Assembly (NCBI RefSeq): GCF_029846635.1
Contig: NZ_JARVTG010000002.1
Coordinates: forward strand, 310,001 to 374,000
DNA: 64,000 bases
Source: Pokkaliibacter sp. MBI-7
GTDB lineage: Bacteria; Pseudomonadota; Gammaproteobacteria; Pseudomonadales; Balneatricaceae
Reading direction: 5' to 3'
Position numbers and translations under genes: made by a program
Shown: positions 8,270 to 14,238 of the stretch, piece by piece
Layout: the number at the start of each line of letters is the position of its first letter
Position numbering within the stretch: position 1 is the first letter of the stretch
The notes under the pieces: generated by a model
Seen by the model: the letters and a program-made list of their open reading frames with translations, nothing else
Databases searched by the model: none
Told to the model about the DNA's origin: nothing

Positions 8270-8752
8270 CTACTCCACCCCGGGCGGTTCCTCATCCGCC
8301 GTATCGATGGCTGGCTGTGGCTCAGCACAGTAGCCAATCTTTTGCACGATACCTCGTGCCAGCTCAGCCAGCGTCAGATGGCCCAGTCGCTCGATCAGTA
8401 CGGCTTCCGCCTGCTGCATGGCTTCCGCCAGTGCTGCGTTGACGGCCTGTTCGATCAGGCAGTCAGGGTTGTCGATCGACAGACCAAGCGCAAAGACCGG
8501 TGACTCACCCAGCGCCTTGTAGATATCCAGCAGGGTGACCTGCTCAAAGTCACAGCTCAGTGTCCAGCCGCCACCATGCCCTTTTACGGCGTCTACATAA
8601 CCCTGCTGTTTGAGGCTGGCCATGGTCCGCCGCACCACTACCGGGTGGGTGTTGAGCATTTGCGCGAGGCTGTCTGATGTGGCCGAACAGTCATGTTGTT
8701 GCATGTGCAGTAATACGTGCAGCATCCGTGACAGTCGGTTATCGGTCCGCAT
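8270..8752 (-). CDS. Rrf2 family transcriptional regulator
   Basis: This 160-residue Rrf2-type repressor has an N-terminal winged helix (LSRMLHVLLHM..., recognition region VVVRRTMASLKQQG and a wing GHGGGW). It lacks the three closely spaced cysteines that hold the Fe-S cluster in IscR and NsrR; only one Cys occurs in the corresponding stretch (NPDC). It may instead sense thiol or aldehyde stress through a cysteine, like YwnA/CymR-type members (inference). ATG 8752 has AGGAGAG upstream. It is divergent from a CPYC flavoenzyme gene, with a perfect 12-bp inverted repeat between them that is its likely operator. Confidence 0.88.
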   Translation of the reverse strand: MRTDNRLSRMLHVLLHMQQHDCSATSDSLAQMLNTHPVVVRRTMASLKQQGYVDAVKGHGGGWTLSCDFEQVTLLDIYKALGESPVFALGLSIDNPDCLIEQAVNAALAEAMQQAEAVLIERLGHLTLAELARGIVQKIGYCAEPQPAIDTADEEPPGVE

Positions 8753-8866
8753 GTCGGTCTCTCCTGATAAGCCGGGAGGCAGACAATAGCACACCCGCTG
8801 ATCCGGTCTGGAGAATGCGAGTGAGCACTTCAAGAAACAAATGAAGTTTCCTGAGTTGACGAATGT

Positions 8867-8897
8867 ATTTCAAGTAACTTAATGTGTTACTTGAAAT
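8867..8897. promoter_or_regulatory. Palindromic operator between the Rrf2 gene and the flavoenzyme gene
   Basis: ATTTCAAGTAAC (8867-8878) and GTTACTTGAAAT (8886-8897) are perfect inverted repeats with a 7-bp spacer. A TTGACG -35-like hexamer sits at 8856-8861, so the palindrome would cover the spacer and -10 of the plus-strand promoter. The position suggests repression of both divergent genes by the Rrf2 protein. Confidence 0.75.
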
Positions 8898-8944
8898 GGC
8901 TGGCGTGTAGTGGTCGGTTATGCAGAGTCGATGAAGGAGGCGTT

Positions 8945-9868
8945 ATGGAAAGTGATGTCATCAGGTTAGAGAGCGATGTCATCGTCATCGGAGGCAACTT
9001 TGCCGGGGTGTCGGCTGCCATGCAGCTGGCCCGCGCCCGTAAGAGGGTGGTCGTGGTGGATGCGGGACAGCCCCGTAACCGCTTTGCGGCCGCCTCTCAG
9101 GGATTTCTGGGGCAGGATGGCAACACACCAATGGCCATTCAGGCAGAAGCGAAACGCCAGTTGTTGGCCTATCCAACCGTCAGCTGGCTGGAGGGGAGTG
9201 CAGAATGGGTGTTCAGGGTCGAAGATGAGTTCATCGTGATGCTCGGTGATGATCGTCAGGTGGTCGGGCGGAAACTCATTCTGGCCTCCGGTGTGCGTGA
9301 TGAGCTGCCCGACATTGCCGGACTGCAGCCACGCTGGGGGCGGTCGGTACTGCATTGCCCCTACTGTCATGGCTATGAAATTGGCGAGGGGCAGCTGGGT
9401 ATTCTGGCCAGTCACGCCATGGCACCGCACCAGTCATTGCTGGTTGCCGACTGGGGGCCGGTGATCTATTTCTCGCAGGGGCAGTTCACACCTGATGATG
9501 AGCAGCGGCAACACATGCAGGCGCGGGGCATCCGGATTGAATCCAGCCCTGTTGTTGCCATTCTGGGCAACGGCACGGCGATGGATGCTGTGCGTCTTGA
9601 GGATGGCCGGGAAATCGCCATGAAGGCGCTGTTTACCGCACCTCGCGTACATCTGAACAGTGGCCTGATTGAGCAACTGGGTTGTCGTTTGCTGGACGGC
9701 CCGCTCGGCCCCTGTGTGGACGTCGATGTCTGGGGGCGAACCTCGGTAGAAGGTGTCTTCGCTGCGGGTGACATCGCCATTCAGCGACATAATGCCACGC
9801 TGGCCTCCGCATCAGGAGTGAATGCAGGCGTGGGTGCTCATCAGTCGTTGCTGGGTATGCTCTGGTAG
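8945..9868 (+). CDS. Thioredoxin reductase-like FAD oxidoreductase with CPYC motif
   Basis: This 307-residue flavoprotein has the two-domain TrxB fold: an FAD motif (VIVIGGNFAGVSAA, about residue 10) and the redox-active CPYC at 138-141 in the context HCPYCHGYE, ending with a GVFAAGDIA FAD segment. The CxxCHGYE context is that of GliT/HlmI-type dithiol oxidases and related reductases rather than of classical TrxB (CATC). Likely role: dithiol/disulfide chemistry using FAD, substrate unknown. ATG 8945 has AAGGAGG four bases upstream; the earlier ATG at 8882 lies inside the operator. Pairing with a divergent Rrf2 regulator points to induction by thiol-reactive stress. Confidence 0.82.
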   Translation: MESDVIRLESDVIVIGGNFAGVSAAMQLARARKRVVVVDAGQPRNRFAAASQGFLGQDGNTPMAIQAEAKRQLLAYPTVSWLEGSAEWVFRVEDEFIVMLGDDRQVVGRKLILASGVRDELPDIAGLQPRWGRSVLHCPYCHGYEIGEGQLGILASHAMAPHQSLLVADWGPVIYFSQGQFTPDDEQRQHMQARGIRIESSPVVAILGNGTAMDAVRLEDGREIAMKALFTAPRVHLNSGLIEQLGCRLLDGPLGPCVDVDVWGRTSVEGVFAAGDIAIQRHNATLASASGVNAGVGAHQSLLGMLW

Positions 9869-9914
9869 TGGGCTCGCTACCTGCAGCGTGTCAGCGATGT
9901 GGGGTAGAAAGACA

Positions 9915-9947
9915 AAAGGTAGCCAGCAGATGATGGCTACCTTTTTT
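9915..9947. terminator. Terminator after the flavoenzyme gene
   Basis: AAAGGTAGCCA (9915-9925) and TGGCTACCTTT (9934-9944) make a perfect 11-bp stem with an 8-nt loop, followed by T's on the plus strand and by an A-run (T's on the minus strand) on the other side. It likely serves both convergent units. Confidence 0.8.
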
Positions 9948-9952
9948 GCTAT

Positions 9953-9970
9953 TAAGTAGCGAGCTACTTA
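9953..9970. promoter_or_regulatory. Operator-like palindrome at the 3' end of the esterase gene
   Basis: TAAGTAGC-GA-GCTACTTA is an 18-bp perfect palindrome ten bases beyond the esterase stop. Its right half (GCTACTTA) recurs upstream of the first ohr gene and, as GCTATTTA, upstream of the second. What it would control here is unclear, as no start codon follows it closely. Confidence 0.45.
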
Positions 9971-9979
9971 TTTGAGGCT

Positions 9980-11008
9980 TTATTCAAGATGTGCTTTGAG
10001 TTCCTGCCCGGCCTGCCGCATGGCGGATTTGACGGCTGGCACTTCGGCCAGTGCGTTCAGCAAACCAAAGTCATGGATCATGCCGTTATAGCGGGTCACT
10101 GTAACATCCACTCCAGCAGCATCCAGTTTGCGGCCATAGGCCTCACCTTCATCGCGCAATACATCGAACTCTGCAGTTTGAATCAGCGCCGGTGGTAAAC
10201 CCTGCAGCTGAGCCGTGCTGGCTTGCAGAGGCGAGGCATAGATTTCCTGTCGCTGCTGGGGATCCAGCGTGTAACTGTCCCAGAACCACTTCATCATATT
10301 ACGGGTCAGGAAGTAGCCATCCTGATAAGCGCTGTAGGAGCCATTCTCAAAGCTGGCATCGGTTACCGGCCACAGCAGCACCTGAGCACGCAGCTTCGGT
10401 GTGCCATAGTGTTTGGCCATCAGACTGACGACGGCTGCCATGTTGCCCCCAACACTGTTCCCCGCAACCGCCAGTCGTGACCCGTCTACATGGATTTCCT
10501 GACCGTGTTCGGCTACCCAGCGCGTGGCGGTATACGCCTGATTGATGGCAACAGGGTAGTGCGCCTCGGGTGACGGTGTGTAGTTGACGAACACGGCTGC
10601 GGCGCCGGAGTTTTCTACCAGATCTCGTACCAGGCGAGCATGTGTGGGGAAGTCGCCCAGCACCCAGCCACCGCCATGGAAGAACATGAACACGGGCAGC
10701 GTGCCCTTGGCATGAGCCGGGCGAACGATGGTCAGTTTGATGTCCTGGCCATCCACATGAATGGTTTTGTCGCTGATGCTGACCCCGGACATATCTTCTT
10801 TGACACTGGCCTGAGCACCAGCCAACACTGCCCGCGCGTCTTTCGGTGACAGCTGTTCGATGGGCTTGCCGCCACCCTGTGCCAGCGCAGTCAGAAAGCC
10901 CTGTACCTGATGTTCCACGCTGTTGTCAGTGGCCGCCTGCACCTGTGCGGCGCCAGCGAGGGAAAATGTCATGACGGCGGAAGCCAAAAGGGTTTTATAG
11001 CCTTGCAT
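9980..11008 (-). CDS. Exported alpha/beta hydrolase (hormone-sensitive lipase family esterase)
   Basis: This 342-residue protein is predicted to be exported by an N-terminal signal peptide (MQGYKTLLASAVMTFSLAGAA, cleavage near VQA-AT). The oxyanion motif HGGGW is at about 111. The catalytic triad is readable as Ser185 in GNSVGG, Asp282 in EFDVLRDE and His312 in MIHDFG, as in HSL/family IV esterases. ATG 11008 is preferred because AGGAGAG lies seven bases upstream. It lies 95 bp downstream of the first ohr gene on the same strand. Esterases of this type often accompany ohr and may act on oxidised lipids or peroxy esters; that role is inferred. Confidence 0.85.
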   Translation of the reverse strand: MQGYKTLLASAVMTFSLAGAAQVQAATDNSVEHQVQGFLTALAQGGGKPIEQLSPKDARAVLAGAQASVKEDMSGVSISDKTIHVDGQDIKLTIVRPAHAKGTLPVFMFFHGGGWVLGDFPTHARLVRDLVENSGAAAVFVNYTPSPEAHYPVAINQAYTATRWVAEHGQEIHVDGSRLAVAGNSVGGNMAAVVSLMAKHYGTPKLRAQVLLWPVTDASFENGSYSAYQDGYFLTRNMMKWFWDSYTLDPQQRQEIYASPLQASTAQLQGLPPALIQTAEFDVLRDEGEAYGRKLDAAGVDVTVTRYNGMIHDFGLLNALAEVPAVKSAMRQAGQELKAHLE

Positions 11009-11103
11009 GCTGTTCTCTCCTGTTTGCTGCACCCAGAACGGGTGCCTGAAGTCAGCGGCGGGGCAGTATCAGCGCCCACCGCTGAGAGAAGATGTTGGGT
11101 TCA

Positions 11104-11529
11104 TCAAACGATGGTCAGGGTCACGTCGATATTGCCGCGGGTAGCATTAGAGTAAGGGCAGACGATATGAGCTTTATTCACCAGCTCTTCCGCTACTGTG
11201 CGCTCAAGACCAGGCAGAGAAATCTTCAGTTCAACCTCGATACCGAAACCGTTCGGGATGGCACCGATACCCACGTGGCCTTCGATGGCGATATCAGCAG
11301 GTACTCTGATCTTGTCGCGGGCGCCGACGAACTTCATTGCACCGAGGAAGCAGGCTGAGTAGCCAGCAGCAAACAGTTGTTCAGGATTGGTGCCGTTACC
11401 GCCTGCGCCGCCCAGCTCTTTGGGCGTGGTCAGCTTGACGTCGAGCACATTATCGGAAGAGATCGCGCGGCCATCACGACCACCGGTAGCCGTTGCCTGA
11501 GCGCGGTAAAGGACTTGTTCAATTGCCAT
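11104..11529 (-). CDS. ohr: Organic hydroperoxide resistance protein, copy 1
   Basis: Ohr is a thiol peroxidase of the OsmC/Ohr family that reduces organic and fatty-acid hydroperoxides in the cytoplasm, usually with lipoylated partners. The 141-residue product has the two catalytic cysteines, Cys60 (GYSACFLGA) and Cys124 (HIVCPYSNATRG), and the family arginine near residue 18-21. It differs from the second copy by only four residues (R75, I80, T111, I140 here). The start at 11529 has AGGAGA upstream. It sits between the second ohr and the esterase on the same strand. Confidence 0.96.
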   Translation of the reverse strand: MAIEQVLYRAQATATGGRDGRAISSDNVLDVKLTTPKELGGAGGNGTNPEQLFAAGYSACFLGAMKFVGARDKIRVPADIAIEGHVGIGAIPNGFGIEVELKISLPGLERTVAEELVNKAHIVCPYSNATRGNIDVTLTIV

Positions 11530-11557
11530 GATCTTTCTCCTGTTGCGCAGCTGATTT

Positions 11558-11575
11558 TAAATCGTGCGCTACTTA
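11558..11575. promoter_or_regulatory. Operator-like site upstream of ohr copy 1
   Basis: TAAATCGTGCGCTACTTA matches most positions of the perfect palindrome at 9953-9970, with the right half GCTACTTA identical. It lies about 30 bp upstream of the ohr start. OhrR/MarR-type repressors bind palindromes of this general form; no ohrR gene is in the window. Confidence 0.45.
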
Positions 11576-11618
11576 TTGAATGCTTTGTTGTATTCAGAGT
11601 CTGGTGTCAGACCCTCGC

Positions 11619-12044
11619 TTAAACGAGGGTCAGGGTTACGTCGATATTGCCGCGGGTAGCATTAGAGTAAGGGCAAACGATATGAGCTTTATTCACCAGC
11701 TCTTCCGCCACCGCACGCTCCAGACCAGGCAGAGAAATCTTCAGCTCAACTTCGATACCGAAACCGTTAGGGATAGCGCCAATACCTACATGGCCTTCGA
11801 TGGCGACATCGGCAGGTACTTTGATCTTGTCGCGGGCGCCGACGAACTTCATTGCACCGAGGAAACAGGCCGAGTAGCCAGCAGCAAACAGTTGTTCAGG
11901 ATTGGTGCCGTTACCGCCTGCGCCGCCCAGCTCTTTGGGCGTGGTCAGCTTGACGTCGAGCACGTTATCGGAAGAGATGGCGCGGCCATCACGACCACCG
12001 GTAGCCGTTGCCTGAGCGCGGTAGAGAACTTGTTCGATTGCCAT
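11619..12044 (-). CDS. ohr: Organic hydroperoxide resistance protein, copy 2
   Basis: This is the second 141-residue Ohr thiol peroxidase, with the same catalytic Cys60 and Cys124. It is 137/141 identical to copy 1 by direct comparison (K75, V80, A111, L140). The two genes are in tandem with 89 bp between them, so this is a recent duplication or a pair kept alike by gene conversion. The start at 12044 is preceded by AGGAGAA. Two GCTATTTA repeats lie just upstream. Confidence 0.96.
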   Translation of the reverse strand: MAIEQVLYRAQATATGGRDGRAISSDNVLDVKLTTPKELGGAGGNGTNPEQLFAAGYSACFLGAMKFVGARDKIKVPADVAIEGHVGIGAIPNGFGIEVELKISLPGLERAVAEELVNKAHIVCPYSNATRGNIDVTLTLV

Positions 12045-12073
12045 GATCTTTCTCCTGAGGATGTATATATTTT

Positions 12074-12096
12074 GCTATTTAATAGTTCGCTATTTA
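12074..12096. promoter_or_regulatory. Operator-like repeats upstream of ohr copy 2
   Basis: GCTATTTA occurs twice, at 12074-12081 and 12089-12096, and the second lies in TTAATAGTTCGCTATTTA (12079-12096), a degenerate version of the palindrome at 9953-9970. It lies 30-50 bp upstream of the start codon, where a repressor would cover the promoter. Confidence 0.5.
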
Positions 12097-12216
12097 TTTG
12101 GTGTCGCTTTGAAGCAGGGTAAGTCTGGTTGAACCACACTTGCCTATCCTCCTCACCCGTCTGCGATTGTTCTGTGTGCTGTCTGGAGAGGTGTATCGCT
12201 TCGTTGAGTGCATTAT

Positions 12217-12234
12217 TGTATAGCGTGCTATTTA
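12217..12234. promoter_or_regulatory. Distal operator-like palindrome upstream of the ohr pair
   Basis: TGTATAGCGTGCTATTTA contains the near-perfect core ATAGC-GT-GCTAT and shares GCTATTTA with the proximal ohr site. It lies about 175 bp upstream of ohr copy 2, in the expected orientation. Confidence 0.45.
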
Positions 12235-12596
12235 AAAGCAAGCGTTAATTTTCAAGAGAATCGCAGCCAGGCCTGAATTTGGCTTTAAGTCTCTGAATCT
12301 AATAAGAAAAAAATTTCAAGAAAATCTGAACGAGGAGTTCTTTGGGGCCTTCAGGAAGCAATGCAAGATGAATTCACGACCCCTGTCAAAGAGTGTTGGG
12401 GCCGTAGATGTTCCATAAAGTGCGCAGCAATTACCTGACAAGAGCACTATTCGTGGCAGCGGCACACATCTTGTGCCGCCGTGTTATGGAGCAGGGTGCT
12501 TCTCTGCTACTCAGGCGTGCTGTTTCTCAGCAGCCTTCCTCACGGCTATCTGCCATTTCTCAGTGGTGTGAGCTGGCAGTACTGTTAAATAAAAAA
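12235..12596. other. Intergenic region between the ohr pair and the efflux operon, no gene seen
   Basis: About 360 bp without a convincing coding frame. Frames that are open lack ribosome sites and have atypical composition. The half near 12300 is A-rich. The ohr regulatory sites lie to its left and the efflux operators to its right. Confidence 0.5.
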
Positions 12597-12612
12597 TGTA
12601 GTGATCACTATA
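12597..12612. promoter_or_regulatory. Efflux operon operator 1
   Basis: TGTAGTGATCACTATA contains the perfect 12-bp palindrome TAGTGATCACTA (12599-12610), centred at 12604.5, just upstream of the -35 hexamer. It is the first of three related GATC-centred palindromes and is typical of a TetR-family operator. Confidence 0.6.
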
Positions 12613-12618
12613 AAAAGG

Positions 12619-12647
12619 TTGACTCATTCCGTAACGATCACTACATT
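12619..12647 (+). promoter_or_regulatory. Sigma-70 promoter of the RND efflux operon
   Basis: TTGACT (12619-12624), a 17-bp spacer, and TACATT (12642-12647) give a good sigma-70 promoter. The spacer and -10 are occupied by operator 2. Transcription from about 12654 leaves a leader of around 310 nt before the membrane-fusion gene. Confidence 0.65.
12631..12645. promoter_or_regulatory. Efflux operon operator 2
   Basis: GTAACGATCACTACA is a degenerate copy of operator 1 (the reverse strand reads TGTAGTGATCGTTAC), centred at 12637.5, 33 bp from operator 1, and overlaps the promoter core. A protein bound here would block RNA polymerase. Confidence 0.6.
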
Positions 12648-12660
12648 GGCGTCAATTATA

Positions 12661-12676
12661 TGTATTGATCGATACA
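12661..12676. promoter_or_regulatory. Efflux operon operator 3
   Basis: TGTATTGATCGATACA is palindromic apart from one base pair, centred at 12668.5, 31 bp from operator 2. It lies just downstream of the expected transcription start. Confidence 0.55.
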
Positions 12677-12700
12677 TTAATATTCGGAGGAGCCGCCAGC

Positions 12701-12835
12701 ATGCCATCACTCACTCTCTGTGCTCACGCTCAGCCGCCTCTCTTGTCGTCACTTCCCGGTTCTTTCAAGGGGCTGGTGACAACTTTTTTGACAATGCCAG
12801 TCGCTGTTAAGCCTCACTCGGGTGCTGAGCAATGA
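12701..12835 (+). CDS. Possible 44-aa small ORF in the efflux leader
   Basis: An ATG at 12701 is preceded by GGAGGAG about ten bases upstream and opens a 44-codon frame that stops at TGA 12833-12835. The product starts MPSLTLCAHAQPP and has no clear signal peptide or transmembrane helix. It lies inside the efflux mRNA leader, about 47 nt after the predicted transcription start, and ends 132 bp before the first efflux gene. It could be a leader peptide or chance. No homologue is recognised. Confidence 0.3.
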   Translation: MPSLTLCAHAQPPLLSSLPGSFKGLVTTFLTMPVAVKPHSGAEQ

Positions 12836-12967
12836 CCCTGGAATATCGTGCAAGACATCAAGACCATCCATCTAACGCGGGATAGGCCGGATTCTTCACT
12901 ATAGGCACAACAATAACCCAAAGATTTTTCTGACTTCCGAATTGAACCGATTGCAAGAGCGAACATC

Positions 12968-14212
12968 ATGAAACGACAAACCAAACTGACCTTTGCTGCG
13001 GGGGGCGCCATGACGCTCCTGGCTGCAGTGCTGGTTTCTGCCCTTGGCTTGCAGTCCTCTCAGGCAGAGGATGTGCCCGCTGCCGCCGTCCCTCAGGCGA
13101 CTCCCGTATCAGTGGCTTCGGTCATCAAACGTAACGTGACACGCTGGAGCGAATTCTCCGGTCGTATGGAAGCGGTTGAGCGTGTGGATGTGCGTTCACG
13201 GGTGGCAGGTGCCGTACAGGAAGTACACTTCGTCGAAGGTGCGCTGGTGAAGAAAGGGGATTTGCTGTTCAGCATTGACCCAGCGCTGTATCAGGCTGCT
13301 GTTGATCAGGCCGCAGCTCAGGTGGCGGCTGCCAAAGCCCGTGTGGCCTATACCCGCAGCGAGCTTGAGCGCGCTCAGCGTCTGGTCAGTAAAAATGCCA
13401 TTGCCCAGCGTGAAGTGGATCAGCGCCTGAATGAGCGCCGCGAAGCCGACGCCAATCTGCTGGCTGCTCAGGCGGCACTGCAAACGGCCAAACTCAATCT
13501 CAGCTATACCGAAGTCCGCGCACCGGTTGCCGGCCGGGTTGGCAAGGTGGAAATCACCGTTGGCAACCTGGTGGCGGCTGGCCCCGGTGCACCAGTGCTG
13601 ACCAGCCTGGTGTCCGTCAGCCCCATTTATGCCAGCTTCGATGCTGATGAGCGGACGGTTGCCCGCACGCTTGAAGGGCTTAGCAGCCGTAAACAGCTGG
13701 ACAGCGTTCCGGTACAGATCAGCACGGGTAACGATGTGGAAGTCAGTGGACATCTGCAGCTGGTTGATAACCAGGTCGACAGTCGCAGCGGCACTATTCG
13801 CTTGAGGGCGGTATTTGACAATCAGGACGGCAACCTGATTCCTGGTCAGTTTGCCCGTATCCATCTGGGGGAGGCGGCCGCCGAGCCCGTGGTGCTGATC
13901 AATGACCGCGCCGTCGGTACAGACCAGAACAAGAAGTTTGTGATGGTCGTGGAAGAAGACAACATCACCAGCTATCGCGAAGTGGCACTGGGTGACTCGA
14001 TCGATGGCTTGCGTGAAGTCACCAGTGGCCTGCACGCTGGCGAGCGCATCGTCATCAACGGCTTGCAGCGCGTCCGCCCCGGATCACTGGTCATGCCGCA
14101 GGTCGTCCCGATGGCCAGCGATGCGGCCGCAGCGGCTGCCAATGCCTCCAATAAACCTGCCTTATCCGAAGCCTCTGCCGGGGCTGAAGGCAGCGATGCT
14201 AACCCGTCCTGA
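12968..14212 (+). CDS. RND efflux periplasmic adaptor (MexE-like membrane fusion protein)
   Basis: This 414-residue HlyD/AcrA-type adaptor links the inner-membrane pump to the outer-membrane channel. It has an N-terminal hydrophobic export segment (about residues 8-33) without a lipobox cysteine, a biotinyl-lipoyl-like segment (SRVAGAVQEVHFVEGALVKK near 80-98), a coiled-coil hairpin rich in Ala, Gln and Arg (about 110-170), and a beta-barrel domain. The sequence around VSVASVIKRNVTRWSEFSGR is closest to MexE-type adaptors. It is first in an operon with the pump and channel genes. The low-complexity Ala/Ser tail after residue 385 is unremarkable. Confidence 0.9.
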   Translation: MKRQTKLTFAAGGAMTLLAAVLVSALGLQSSQAEDVPAAAVPQATPVSVASVIKRNVTRWSEFSGRMEAVERVDVRSRVAGAVQEVHFVEGALVKKGDLLFSIDPALYQAAVDQAAAQVAAAKARVAYTRSELERAQRLVSKNAIAQREVDQRLNERREADANLLAAQAALQTAKLNLSYTEVRAPVAGRVGKVEITVGNLVAAGPGAPVLTSLVSVSPIYASFDADERTVARTLEGLSSRKQLDSVPVQISTGNDVEVSGHLQLVDNQVDSRSGTIRLRAVFDNQDGNLIPGQFARIHLGEAAAEPVVLINDRAVGTDQNKKFVMVVEEDNITSYREVALGDSIDGLREVTSGLHAGERIVINGLQRVRPGSLVMPQVVPMASDAAAAAANASNKPALSEASAGAEGSDANPS

Positions 14213-14238
14213 GCCAAACTAGGACCTGGGAGCCAACC

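Noticed and set aside
12408..12668. 86-codon open frame before the efflux promoter
   Set aside because: It runs through the operators and promoter, lacks a ribosome site and has no recognisable protein features.
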